Part shown: piece by piece, positions 50,233 through 59,860 of the stretch
Position numbering within the stretch: the first letter of the stretch is position 1
How the letters are laid out: every line of letters begins with the position of its first letter
Assembly (NCBI RefSeq): GCF_030063365.1
Contig: NZ_JASISY010000008.1
Location: forward strand, 1-64,000
DNA length: 64,000 bases
Source of the DNA: Cryobacterium sp. PH29-G1
Lineage (GTDB): Bacteria > Actinomycetota > Actinomycetes > Actinomycetales > Microbacteriaceae
Reading direction: 5' to 3'
Program-made: the position numbers and the translations under genes
Notes under the pieces: model-generated
The model's input: only the letters and a program-made list of their open reading frames with translations
Told to the model about the DNA's origin: nothing
Databases searched by the model: none

Positions 50233-51513
50233 ATGCTTTTTGCCCAATCCCGGCGTGAATCAGGCGTGTCGTCGCGTAGAGCTCGATCGGCCATGCTCGT
50301 TGGCCTGGGAGCCGTCGTCTCGCTCACACTCGGCGCGTGCGCTGCGCCGGCGCCCGATGGCGCCCGCAGTGAGTTCGCCGACTGGAACGACGTCATCCGT
50401 GCGGCACAGGGCCAAACCGTCAAACTCTGGATGTACGGTGGCGACACGCAGGGCAACGCCTACATCGACGATGTGCTCGCCCCCGCCGTGGCCGCCGAGG
50501 GCGTGACGCTCGAACGCGTACCCGTCACGGACACGAGCGACGCACTCAACCGGGTTCTCTCCGAGTTGCAGGCAGGGCGCACCGATGACGGCACGGTTGA
50601 CCTGGTGTGGGTCAACGGCGACAATTTTCGCACCGGAAAAGAAGCGGGTGCGTGGCTGTGCGACTGGACGAACCTGATGCCCAACCTCGCCCTGACCGCG
50701 CCCGACGACCCGCTCCTGCTGAAAGATTTCGGCACCCCCGTCGATGGCTGCGAAGCCCCGTGGAACAAAGCCCAGTTCACTTTCGTGTACAACTCCGACG
50801 TGATTGCCGACCCGCCCACCACCCTGGCGGGCGTGCTCGCGTGGGCCGAAGCACATCCGGGTCGTTTCAGTTATCCGGCGCCCCCGGACTTCACCGGGTC
50901 CGTCTTCACCCGCGAGGTTCTGTATAGCGTCTCTGGCGGCTACGAGAACGTTCCCGCCACGTTCGACCAAGACGCGTACGACCAGTTGACGCCCAAGCTG
51001 TTCGAGCGTCTGCGGGATCTGGCCCCGTCGCTGTGGCGCGCCGGCAGCACGTATCCGGCCAACGAACAAGAACTCAACCAGCTCTACGCGGATCGTCAGA
51101 TCGACCTGACCATGACTTACGGTCCGGCCACCCTGACCGACCTGGTCGCCAGCGGCACCTATCCGCCCGGTACGAAAGTGCTTTCTCTGGAGGAAGGAAC
51201 CGTGGGAAACGCCAGCTTTCTTTCCATTCCCGCCAATGCGGCGTCATCGGCCGGAGCGATGGTCGTAGCCAACGTGGCGCTGTCGGCCGGGCAGCAGCTC
51301 GCTAAAGCGCACCCGGCAACCTGGGGACAGTTCACGGTGCTCGACCCGAACGAGCTCACCCCCGACGACCGGGCACGCTTCGATGCCCTGCCGTCTTCCC
51401 CCGTGGTGCCGTCTTATGACGTTCTCTCCCGCAGCGCCAACCCCGAACTTGCCGCGGCGTGGGTGCCCGTGCTCGACGAGGGCTGGCGCACCACCGTGCT
51501 GGCCGGCCGCTAG
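50233..51513 (+). CDS. YnjB-like ABC transporter substrate-binding lipoprotein
   Basis: A 426-residue lipoprotein with an Arg-containing N-region and lipobox LTLGAC. The mature protein is a type-2 periplasmic binding fold of the YnjB group (VKLWMYGGDTQGNAYIDD, VDLVWVNGDNFRTGKEAGAWL, KAQFTFVYNSDVI, IDLTMTYGPATLTDLVASG). The E. coli YnjBCD substrate is not established, although thiamine has been suggested. The ATG at 50233 has GGAG 9 nt upstream. An in-frame ATG at 50218 is the alternative. A small hairpin (CCGTCCG/CGGACGG) lies in the leader, with no riboswitch match. Confidence 0.85.
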   Translation: MLFAQSRRESGVSSRRARSAMLVGLGAVVSLTLGACAAPAPDGARSEFADWNDVIRAAQGQTVKLWMYGGDTQGNAYIDDVLAPAVAAEGVTLERVPVTDTSDALNRVLSELQAGRTDDGTVDLVWVNGDNFRTGKEAGAWLCDWTNLMPNLALTAPDDPLLLKDFGTPVDGCEAPWNKAQFTFVYNSDVIADPPTTLAGVLAWAEAHPGRFSYPAPPDFTGSVFTREVLYSVSGGYENVPATFDQDAYDQLTPKLFERLRDLAPSLWRAGSTYPANEQELNQLYADRQIDLTMTYGPATLTDLVASGTYPPGTKVLSLEEGTVGNASFLSIPANAASSAGAMVVANVALSAGQQLAKAHPATWGQFTVLDPNELTPDDRARFDALPSSPVVPSYDVLSRSANPELAAAWVPVLDEGWRTTVLAGR

Positions 51514-51523
51514 CCACCGTCGG

Positions 51524-52408
51524 ATGACGGTACACACGGTGGAGACCTCGCCGCGGGGCGAAGGCATCAGGGGCGAACGGATGCGGAGCGCCCTGATGGT
51601 GCTGCCCGCTCTCGTCCCCGCCGTGTTCGTGGTGGCGGGTGGGGTCGGCGCCGCCGCGATGCAGAGTTTGGGGCTGATGCCTCTGGTCGGGCCGGTCCGG
51701 TTCAGCGCCGACGCCTACACCGGCCAGGCCGAAGATCTCTTTCGAGCCCTGGGGCTCTCCCTGGCCATCGCGGCGGTTTCCACCGTGATCGCCGCGGTCT
51801 TCGGGGTGGGTACCGCCCTGCTGATCGTGGGCGGACGCTGGTGCGGTCGAATCCTGGCGGCCACGAGCGCCGCGACGGTGACCATCCCGCATTTGATCGG
51901 GGCCGCCACCGTCGGGCTGCTCCTGGCCGACTCCGGGGTTCTCGCCCGAGTGTTAGGGGTACCCCCCGAGCTCTGGCCGTCGCTGGTCGGTGGCCCCTGG
52001 TGGCTGGCCGTTGTCGCCGAGTACGCGTGGAAGGAATCCGCTTTCATTGCATTGATCGTCGCTGGAACCCTCATCACCCGGGTGGCTCGCTTCGATGAGG
52101 CGGCTGCGCTGCTCGGCGCCACCCGATGGATGCGGTTTCGGTTTGTGATGCTGCCCCTGGCCCTGCCGGCCCTGGCTATTTCGTCGACGATCGCGTTCGT
52201 CTACACGCTGGGCTCCTACGAAGTGGCCTGGTTGCTCGGTCGAACCTACCCGGAACCTCTCGCCGTGATGGCGCTCCGGCTCTTTAACTCGGTGTCACTC
52301 ACCGCACGGCCGGAGGCCGCTGCCGCCGCCGTGCTCACGACCCTGGTCTCCTTCCTCGTCGTGGGAGCCTGCTTCTGGGCACTGCGCAAGACGGCGCTGT
52401 GGCGATGA
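51524..52408 (+). CDS. YnjC-like ABC transporter permease
   Basis: About 294 residues with six helices and the permease coupling motif DEAAALLGATRWMRFRFVMLPLALPALA. N-terminal helix MRSALMVLPALVPAVFVVAGGV. The ATG at 51524 lies 8 bp after the binding-protein stop. A second ATG at 51581, directly before the first helix, is also plausible. It pairs with the next permease. Confidence 0.88.
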   Translation: MTVHTVETSPRGEGIRGERMRSALMVLPALVPAVFVVAGGVGAAAMQSLGLMPLVGPVRFSADAYTGQAEDLFRALGLSLAIAAVSTVIAAVFGVGTALLIVGGRWCGRILAATSAATVTIPHLIGAATVGLLLADSGVLARVLGVPPELWPSLVGGPWWLAVVAEYAWKESAFIALIVAGTLITRVARFDEAAALLGATRWMRFRFVMLPLALPALAISSTIAFVYTLGSYEVAWLLGRTYPEPLAVMALRLFNSVSLTARPEAAAAAVLTTLVSFLVVGACFWALRKTALWR

Positions 52409-53280
52409 CGGGCCTGGATCTGCGGCGGCCCGGCGACCCCGGCAGCACCCTGACCCTGGCGCACGGTCGCGGCCGTCTGCTGCGCGTCCTCAGCACGACG
52501 CTGGTCGCGAGCTGGTTCTTGCTGCCCTTTGCACCGCTCGCACTGTGGGCCTTCGCGAACCAGTGGTCCTTTCCGTCGACGCTGCCCACCGAATGGGGCT
52601 TCGACGGCCTCAGCAGCGCGATCGCGCAAGGGGCACTTCCGGCGCTCGGAACGTCGCTCCTGCTCAGTCTCGTCGTGGCGGCCCTCGCGACTCCCCTCGG
52701 AGCGCTGGCCGCCCGGGCGCTGACCTTCGGCACCGTGCCCTGGCCGCGCACGGTCAGCATCGCTCTTCTCGCTCCCATCGCCCTGCCACCGTTTGCGGCT
52801 GTGCTGGGCCTGAACGTGCTCCTCCTGCGCGCTCATATCCCGCCAGAAGCCGGACTGGTCCTGGTTCTGGTCGTGATGGCCGTGCCGTATACAACCTTCA
52901 CTATGCGGGTCGCCTACGCCGCCCACGACATCCACTACGAAGAGGAAGCCCGCACGTTGGGGGCCTCGCGGTGGAATATTCTCTGGCGGGTGCATATCCC
53001 CCTGGTTGCGCCGGCTCTGTCTCGCGCGGCTTTTCTGGCGTTCCTCGTCGGGTGGAGCGATTACGTGGTCACGGTGGTTGTGGGTGGCGGGGAGGTCGTG
53101 ACGCTCCCGCTGGTGACCGCGTCGATGGCTGCCGGAATCGGCAATGATTCGGCGGTCGCCATCCTGTCGCTCTCGGCCATCGTGCCTCCGCTGGCGCTGC
53201 TGGCCCTGGCCGGATTCGCGGGGCGCCGCCCCCGCACCGGGGCAGTCCAGAAAACACCGAACGTTGGAGAACGACCATGA
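52405..53280 (+). CDS. YnjC-like ABC transporter permease
   Basis: A 291-residue permease with coupling motif EEEARTLGASRWNILWRVHIPLVAPALSRA and about six helices (LVASWFLLPFAPLALWAF; LGTSLLLSLVVAALATPLGALAA; IALPPFAAVLGLNVLLL). The ATG overlaps the first permease's stop as ATGA. In E. coli both halves are one longer YnjC protein; here they are separate genes, the reverse of the fusion at 21437. Confidence 0.88.
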   Translation: MTGLDLRRPGDPGSTLTLAHGRGRLLRVLSTTLVASWFLLPFAPLALWAFANQWSFPSTLPTEWGFDGLSSAIAQGALPALGTSLLLSLVVAALATPLGALAARALTFGTVPWPRTVSIALLAPIALPPFAAVLGLNVLLLRAHIPPEAGLVLVLVVMAVPYTTFTMRVAYAAHDIHYEEEARTLGASRWNILWRVHIPLVAPALSRAAFLAFLVGWSDYVVTVVVGGGEVVTLPLVTASMAAGIGNDSAVAILSLSAIVPPLALLALAGFAGRRPRTGAVQKTPNVGERP

Positions 53281-54374
53281 GCCGCACGGTATCCCTGCAC
53301 GAGGTATCCAAAACGTTCGGGGCCTCGCAGCATCCCGCGCTGACGGGAGTGTCGCTGGAGGTCCCGGCGGGATCCTGCACGGCAATTCTCGGTCCGAGCG
53401 GGTCGGGGAAGAGCACGATCCTGCGGGTAATCGCGGGGCTGGAACGTGTCAGCGCCGGAAAGGTAGTGGTTGACGGCACGGATGTCGGCGGTATCGCCGC
53501 AGAGAAGCGCGGCATCGGTATGGTGTTTCAACGCCCGCTGCTCTTCCCCCACCTGAGCGTGCTGGACAATATTGCCTTCTCCCAGCGGGTCGGCGGGGCG
53601 AGCCGCGTCGCCTCCCGGCGTCACGCCCAGCACTACCTCGATCTCGTGCAGTTGGGCGGATTCGGCGCACGATCGGTGCAGGCCCTCTCGGGCGGGCAGG
53701 AACAGCGCGTTGCCATCGCCCGCGCTCTCGCCGCTGCGCCCGGCGTACTGCTGCTGGACGAGCCGTTCAGCGCCCTCGATCCTGCGCTGCGGGACGATAT
53801 GCACGAATTGCTCGACGACATCCGTCGCGCCGAAGCCCCCACCATCATTCTGGTCACCCACGACCGCGATGAGGCGTCAGCGGTCGCCGACAACATCGCC
53901 GTCATCGACGGCGGCGAGCTCCTGCAGCACGACACCGTGGACCACCTTTACAACCGTCCGGCGTCGATTCGGGTGTCCCGGCTGATGGGTGGCCTCAATG
54001 AGATCGAGGGAACCGTACAGGCGGGGATGCATGTCTCACCGCTCGGTCGGGTTCCCGTGCCAGCGAATACCCCCGACGGCCCCGGCATCCTCGTCATTCG
54101 TCATGAAGCCATCGAGGTCTCGCCGTGCACCGAAGCGGCGGCACCGCCGTCGGGCGTCATCGGACACGTCTCGCGGGTGCGTCGGTTCGGCCCCCGACGC
54201 ATGGTCAGCGTCGCGTTCAGGGGCGGCCTGCTGCTGCACGCCGCGTTACCACCCGGTGACGCCGTGCGAGACGGATGCCGCGTGTCACTTACCTTGCCGC
54301 CCCAAGCGGTGTCGGTCGTAGCGGTACCTATTGGGCCGGTCTTTGGCGAGCCTGGGTCTGGCGCACCGCGGTAA
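53277..54374 (+). CDS. YnjD-like ABC transporter ATPase
   Basis: A 365-residue importer ATPase with Walker A (GPSGSGKSTILRV), Q-loop (VFQRPLLFPHL), signature (LSGGQEQR), Walker B (VLLLDEPFSALDP) and H-loop (VTHDRDE). A C-terminal TOBE/MOP-like regulatory domain (about residues 240-350, with GILVIRHEAIEVSP and VSLTLPPQAVSVV) is typical of the iron/molybdate/spermidine group. Its start overlaps the permease stop as ATGA. Its last 47 bp are also the 3' end of the radical SAM gene on the other strand. Confidence 0.9.
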   Translation: MSRTVSLHEVSKTFGASQHPALTGVSLEVPAGSCTAILGPSGSGKSTILRVIAGLERVSAGKVVVDGTDVGGIAAEKRGIGMVFQRPLLFPHLSVLDNIAFSQRVGGASRVASRRHAQHYLDLVQLGGFGARSVQALSGGQEQRVAIARALAAAPGVLLLDEPFSALDPALRDDMHELLDDIRRAEAPTIILVTHDRDEASAVADNIAVIDGGELLQHDTVDHLYNRPASIRVSRLMGGLNEIEGTVQAGMHVSPLGRVPVPANTPDGPGILVIRHEAIEVSPCTEAAAPPSGVIGHVSRVRRFGPRRMVSVAFRGGLLLHAALPPGDAVRDGCRVSLTLPPQAVSVVAVPIGPVFGEPGSGAPR

Positions 54375-55824
54375 GACCGCTCGGCCGCGCCACGATTCCG
54401 GCTTCCGCGCCCAGTGCGGTGCCGGTCGCCGTGCCGATGATCGGCAGCAAAGCGCGCAGCCCGATGTTCTCGATCGGGTCGAGCACCGAGTGCTGGACAC
54501 ACGCGGGCACGAGTCGGTCATCGCCCGGGTGACTCATGGCATACATGCACGAGCCAAGGCGTTCCTGCGTCTCGATCGTCTTCGCATCGGTGCCTACGAC
54601 GCCACGCTGCATCAGCTCCCAGGCCGGCGCAACGTCGGAGGCATCCATGAAGCTGTGCACCACGAAGGTTTTGAACCCGAGCCGACCGGCGCGCGCTGCC
54701 CGGAGGACTCCGCGTACGCCGCCGGCGCGGCCGAGCACGCGGTGCACCAGCCCGAGCAGCGGTGGGATATCGCCGGGGTGGGCACCGAGAGCGCGAATAA
54801 TTTTGACGGTGAGGATGTGCGCGGGCACGTCGCCGAAGACCATGCCGCCGAAGTGGTTCAGAAACCGATCTCGAGCCGCAATGTCCTTGGGCTCGTCGGG
54901 GTCGAGCAACGGCGCGAACACTCCCCCGGCCCGCAGGCCGACGGTGGTGCGGTTGCATCGCGGGTCACCGAACTGAGCGGCCTGCCAGGGCAGTTTCTGC
55001 CCGGCTCCTTCTTCGATGCGTTCCCAGACGGCGTCGACGGTGACAGCGTCGAAGTCTTCTTTCCAGCGGCGGTCATCCCCGATGAACGCGGCCGGTTGAA
55101 ACGACATCATGTCGTAGGGCATCTCCAGCACGTCGCGGGTGACCGAGCCCACCTGCGCCACGTTCGACGGCGTAACCGTCATATTGTGCGCAAGGTAGCT
55201 CGTCACGCCGTGATCGCGTTTGAGGTCCACAAACATGCGGGCGAATTTTTCGCGGAACGGGTTCAGTTCCGCTTCCGTGTGGGGTCGTACGGCGCCGCGG
55301 CGGCCGCGCATCAAGGAATCAAAGTGCGCGGCGAAGGAGACCTTGTTGAAGCGCCGCCGGCCGGTGTCGTCGAGAACAACGTCGAGCAGGTACTGGTAGT
55401 CGAAATCGCCGTGGGTCATCGACATCGGCTCACGGCCGTGTGCCCGCATGGCGGTGAGCGCGGCCGCGTGATCCGCTGCGGGCAACAGGCTGACCTCACC
55501 GCCGATCAGCTGCGCGTGCGCGCGGGGGCCGCGGATGCGGCGCAGGTACTCCATCTGCTCGGTAACGCCATCGACGGTGTGATTGCCGTCGATGCGGACC
55601 TTGTTCGCGTCAGCGGCGTGGTAGCACGGCGAACAGGTCAGGTCACACTTGGGAAAGACCCCGTGCGTGCCCTCACAGCCGACCGCGGATCGGCCGAGCA
55701 ACTGGTTGTCGGTCTGGGCGTGTGGGGGCAGTTCGTTCCAGCGTTTATCGAGCGCAGCCCGCGATTCCGGGTGGATCGGTCGGGTCGTCAGCTCAAATGC
55801 CCGCAGGGCGTTGGTGATCTTCAC
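54328..55824 (-). CDS. Radical SAM protein of unknown function
   Basis: A 498-residue protein. A canonical 4Fe-4S site, C-x3-C-x2-C, is seen in CDLTCSPCYHAAD near residue 60, and AQLIGGEVSLLP is the GGE-type SAM-binding strand. Two further cysteines (ERLGSCMYAMSHPGDDRLVPACVQHSV) near residue 430 and one at GDPRCNR could bind a second cluster. I do not recognise the substrate. It resembles broad Fe-S oxidoreductase groups acting on lipids, pterins or peptides. GTG start overlapping the TetR stop, so it is translated from the TetR transcript. Its 3' end runs 47 bp into the convergent ATPase. Confidence 0.87.
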   Translation of the reverse strand: MKITNALRAFELTTRPIHPESRAALDKRWNELPPHAQTDNQLLGRSAVGCEGTHGVFPKCDLTCSPCYHAADANKVRIDGNHTVDGVTEQMEYLRRIRGPRAHAQLIGGEVSLLPAADHAAALTAMRAHGREPMSMTHGDFDYQYLLDVVLDDTGRRRFNKVSFAAHFDSLMRGRRGAVRPHTEAELNPFREKFARMFVDLKRDHGVTSYLAHNMTVTPSNVAQVGSVTRDVLEMPYDMMSFQPAAFIGDDRRWKEDFDAVTVDAVWERIEEGAGQKLPWQAAQFGDPRCNRTTVGLRAGGVFAPLLDPDEPKDIAARDRFLNHFGGMVFGDVPAHILTVKIIRALGAHPGDIPPLLGLVHRVLGRAGGVRGVLRAARAGRLGFKTFVVHSFMDASDVAPAWELMQRGVVGTDAKTIETQERLGSCMYAMSHPGDDRLVPACVQHSVLDPIENIGLRALLPIIGTATGTALGAEAGIVARPSGLTAVRQTQARQRPAQ

Positions 55825-56405
55825 CGGGTCCCGGGTTTCCGGTGATCGGCACTCGCCAAGTCTTGCGCCATGGCGCTGGCTTCGCGCACCAGGTCGGCGT
55901 CACGGGCGACCTTGGCTGCGGTGATAGCGCCGTCGTACAGCAGTACCAGGCGGGAGACAACGCCGGCGTCGGGGTTCTCCTGAACAAGACCGGCCAGGTG
56001 TGAGCGCACCGCGTCACGGTACCGGTCTGCGACCTGTCGCACCGCCACGCACTCCGGCAGTTCGATCACCGCGTTGGTGAACGGGCAGCCGTAGAAGGTC
56101 TGGGATTCGACGGAGAGTGCGAGCGCTTCGAAGACGGCAGCGACCCTCGCCTGCGGGGAGAACTGGGCGTCGTCGAGTGCGCGGGATTGCTCAACCCAGC
56201 CATCGAGTTCGTTCTCCAGATACGCCACCACGAGCGCTTCCTTGCTGGCGAAATTGTTGTACAGGCTTGCCTTCGCCACCCCCGCACCGCGGACAACGAG
56301 ATCGATGCCCGTGGCGTTGATTCCGTTTTCATGAAACAGGTGACTGGCGGATGCGAGGAGGCGCGCGCGCGCGCTCGCCACCGGCGCTGCGATCGTGGAT
56401 TCCAT
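55821..56405 (-). CDS. TetR-family transcriptional regulator (LmrA/YxaF-like)
   Basis: A 194-residue regulator. HTH region ARLLASASHLFHENGINATGIDLVVRGAGVAKASLYNNF (in pieces) and a C-terminal domain with FYGCPFTNAVIELPE, the Gly-Cys-Pro/Ala-Phe-x-N signature of the LmrA/YxaF branch. ATG at 56405 with TAAACT 6 nt upstream and no ribosome site (leaderless). A 10-bp palindrome at 56422-56431 sits just upstream of that -10 box and is also found before the other LmrA-like gene at 62454-62463. It probably represses itself and the coupled radical SAM gene. Confidence 0.9.
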   Translation of the reverse strand: MESTIAAPVASARARLLASASHLFHENGINATGIDLVVRGAGVAKASLYNNFASKEALVVAYLENELDGWVEQSRALDDAQFSPQARVAAVFEALALSVESQTFYGCPFTNAVIELPECVAVRQVADRYRDAVRSHLAGLVQENPDAGVVSRLVLLYDGAITAAKVARDADLVREASAMAQDLASADHRKPGTR

Positions 56406-56421
56406 AGCTGGAGTTTACCAG

Positions 56422-56431
56422 ACCGATCGGT
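56422..56431. promoter_or_regulatory. ACCGATCGGT operator, TetR copy 1
   Basis: A perfect 10-bp palindrome 4 bp upstream of the TAAACT -10 box (complement of 56412-56417) of the leaderless TetR gene. The identical sequence occurs at 62454-62463. Confidence 0.7.
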
Positions 56432-56452
56432 ATAGTCGATAGTGCTCGCGGT

Positions 56453-57544
56453 TCACCCGAGTTGCACGGCGCCCCAGGCGAGCGACGCGATGAGCGTCCA
56501 CGACAGCAATGCCACCAGAAGGGCGCGCCATCCGGTGCGCACGAGCGGGCCGAGCCGAACGGCCGTGCCGAGAGCGAAGAGCGCCATCGCCAACAAGACG
56601 GTTTGCACGGTGTCGGCGCCGTCGGTGACGGCGATCGGAAGCGGAACGAGTGTGCGCACCAGCATGGCGGCGATGAATCCGGCGACGAACAGCGGCACGA
56701 TTGGCGGGTGCTTCGTGCCGACCGCGGGGATATCCGCGCGGCGCCGCACAATAAACGAGGTGATGGCCACCATCGGAGCGAGCATCAGCACGCGGGTGAG
56801 CTTAATCACGATGGCAACGGCCAGCGCTGCGGGGCCGGCGATCTGGGCGGTGGCGACGACCTGACCGACATCGTGCACGCTCGCGCCGACCCAGTGACCG
56901 AACTGCAGCGCAGAGAAGCCGAGCGGATGCCACAACAGCGGCAGCACAACGATAGCCAAGGTGCCACAGAGCGTGACGAGGGCGACCGGCGTAGCGGTGT
57001 CTTCGTCTTTCGACTTCACGACCTGGCTCATCGCACCGATCGCGGATGCCCCGCAAATCGAGAACCCCGTCGCAATCAACAACGGTTGGTGACCGGGCAA
57101 TTTGAAGAGCTTGCCCAGCCACAACGTCACCACGAAGGTAATCGCAAGAACCGCGACGACGGAGGCGATCGAGACCCAGCCGAGGTGGGCGATATCGATC
57201 AGGCTCAGCTTGAGGCCGAGCAGCACGATGCCCAGACGCATGAACGTCTTGGCCGCGACACTCAGCCCGGGAGCGAGTCGACCCTGCAGCGCGGGACGGG
57301 CGACCGGAAGTTGTGCCACCAGAATGCCCAGGGCGACGGCGGCGGTGAGCAGCGGAATGCTCGGCATCAACAAGTGGATGCTCCACGCGAGCAGCGCCGC
57401 CGCTCCGGCGGCAGCGACCCCCGGCATCCAGCTCACGGATCGAAGCGGCTTCGTGCCCGTCTGGCCAGAATCCCCCGGCTGCGCCTGCAGCGAATCCGCG
57501 CTGGAGAAATCGGCACGGTCGGGACGTATCTCTGCTGAACTCAC
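56453..57544 (-). CDS. YeiH family (UPF0324) putative sulfate exporter
   Basis: A 363-residue protein with about ten helices and the YeiH/UPF0324 hallmarks: RLGIVLLGLKLSL, FSICGASAIGAMSQVV, GASVHDVGQVVATA and KLTRVLMLAP. Members are proposed sulfate exporters (YeiH), but this is not firmly established. The GTG at 57544 is preceded by AGGA. The N-terminal roughly 45 residues are a polar tail (SSAEIRPDRAD ... GDSGQTG). It diverges from the LysR gene at 57630 with an 85-bp shared control region, the usual YeiH-YeiE arrangement. Confidence 0.9.
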   Translation of the reverse strand: MSSAEIRPDRADFSSADSLQAQPGDSGQTGTKPLRSVSWMPGVAAAGAAALLAWSIHLLMPSIPLLTAAVALGILVAQLPVARPALQGRLAPGLSVAAKTFMRLGIVLLGLKLSLIDIAHLGWVSIASVVAVLAITFVVTLWLGKLFKLPGHQPLLIATGFSICGASAIGAMSQVVKSKDEDTATPVALVTLCGTLAIVVLPLLWHPLGFSALQFGHWVGASVHDVGQVVATAQIAGPAALAVAIVIKLTRVLMLAPMVAITSFIVRRRADIPAVGTKHPPIVPLFVAGFIAAMLVRTLVPLPIAVTDGADTVQTVLLAMALFALGTAVRLGPLVRTGWRALLVALLSWTLIASLAWGAVQLG

Positions 57545-57629
57545 AGTTCCTACTCTCGTCCCGGTGCGGGCGTGGCTGTAGAGGGCGTAACGTTGGACGG
57601 GCACAAGTCAGACTTGTAGGAGGTGCGCA

Positions 57630-58574
57630 GTGCTCGGTCCCCACGTACCCGACCTTGCCGGGTTGCAGATGCTCGTCTCCGTCGGAGAGCTCGGCAGTCT
57701 CACCCGCGCGGCGGCGGTTCTCGGCGTCTCTCAGCAGGCGGTCTCGTCGCGGGTGCGCTCGCTGGAAGGCCAGATTGGGGCATCCCTCATCGTGCGGTCT
57801 GCGCGCGGATCCACGTTGACCGCCACCGGGACCATGGTCACCGGCTGGGCCGCGGACGTGCTCGAGGCGGCAGCGCGTATGGAGGCCGGGATCGAGGCCC
57901 TCCGCTCGCAAGCGCTGCGTCACCTCGATGTTGCGGCCAGCCTCACGATCGCCGAGTATCTCCTGCCGCGCTGGCTGGTCACGCTGCGCGACCGGGAGGA
58001 ATCGGCCGGTCACGTGGCGACCAGAGTCGGACTGACCGTCGCCAACAGCGAGGCGGTGATCGCTCTGGTGCGGGCCGGCACGGTACCACTCGGGTTCATC
58101 GAAACCCCCAATATCCCGGCAGACCTGCGCACCGCGACCATCGGGCACGATACCTTGATGGTCGCAGTCGCTCCAACGCATGCCTGGGCGCAGCGGCGAC
58201 GGCAGCAGGTGACCGCGCAGGAGTTGGCCGACACCCCGCTGATCACACGCGAAGAGGGCTCGGGCACCCGTCAGGCGCTCGACCATTTGCTCGAGAGTGT
58301 TCCCGAAGTATCCGGCGCCCTCGCCTCGCCACGCCTGGAATACTCCACTACAGCCGCCGTTCGCACGGCAATTGCATCCGGGGTGGCGCCCGGTGTGCTC
58401 AGTTCGATGGCGATTGCCGATGATCTGGCCCTCGGGCGATTGATCGCGATAGACGTGGCCGGGCTCACCCTGACCAGAACGCTGTCAGCCGTGTGGGCCA
58501 GCGGCCCCCACCCCTCTCAGGTCCTGGCGCAGGAGATGATAGCGATTGCGCGCCAGCCGCTCCCACAGACCTGA
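57630..58574 (+). CDS. LysR-family transcriptional regulator (YeiE/CysB-like)
   Basis: A 314-residue LysR regulator: HTH (LGSLTRAAAVLGVSQQAVSSRVRSLEGQIGASL in pieces) and a substrate-binding domain (AASLTIAEYLLPRWLV, SEAVIALVRAGTVPLGFIE, ITREEGSGTRQALDHLL). It diverges from yeiH and probably regulates it. GTG start with AGGAGG 6 nt upstream. Its ligand may be sulfite or a related compound by analogy with YeiE. Confidence 0.9.
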   Translation: MLGPHVPDLAGLQMLVSVGELGSLTRAAAVLGVSQQAVSSRVRSLEGQIGASLIVRSARGSTLTATGTMVTGWAADVLEAAARMEAGIEALRSQALRHLDVAASLTIAEYLLPRWLVTLRDREESAGHVATRVGLTVANSEAVIALVRAGTVPLGFIETPNIPADLRTATIGHDTLMVAVAPTHAWAQRRRQQVTAQELADTPLITREEGSGTRQALDHLLESVPEVSGALASPRLEYSTTAAVRTAIASGVAPGVLSSMAIADDLALGRLIAIDVAGLTLTRTLSAVWASGPHPSQVLAQEMIAIARQPLPQT

Positions 58575-58681
58575 TGACGTAGCGAGACCTTCTCGACGCA
58601 GCGTTCGCCGAAGAATAGATCGTCGAACGGCTGATCCTTGGGTGGACCAACGGGCGTCTGACCGCCGCGCTGGCCCCACCC

Positions 58682-58695
58682 AACCAAGCTTGGTT
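58682..58695. repeat. 14-bp perfect palindrome AACCAAGCTTGGTT
   Basis: Lies between the LysR stop (58574) and the convergent surface-protein stop (58700). It could be part of a weak terminator, but it has no T-tract. The rest of the 125-bp gap (58575-58681) shows a stop-interrupted coding-like stretch that I could not identify. Confidence 0.4.
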
Positions 58696-58699
58696 CAGA

Positions 58700-59773
<1,074 letters not shown>

Positions 59774-59860
59774 GGTTCTACTCCAGTTGTGTGAATGATG
59801 GTGTGCTCCCAGGGGGAGGCTTTGGTCTGCGTGCTGCCATAAGAGGGCAGGGCAGACCCA

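Noticed and set aside
52246-53385. 379-codon minus-strand frame
   Set aside because: Antisense to the YnjC-like permease; charged, low-complexity translation with no membrane or domain features.
56802-58286. 494-codon minus-strand frame spanning yeiH and the LysR gene
   Set aside because: It crosses two clear genes in other frames and has Arg/Gly-rich noise typical of high-GC shadow frames.
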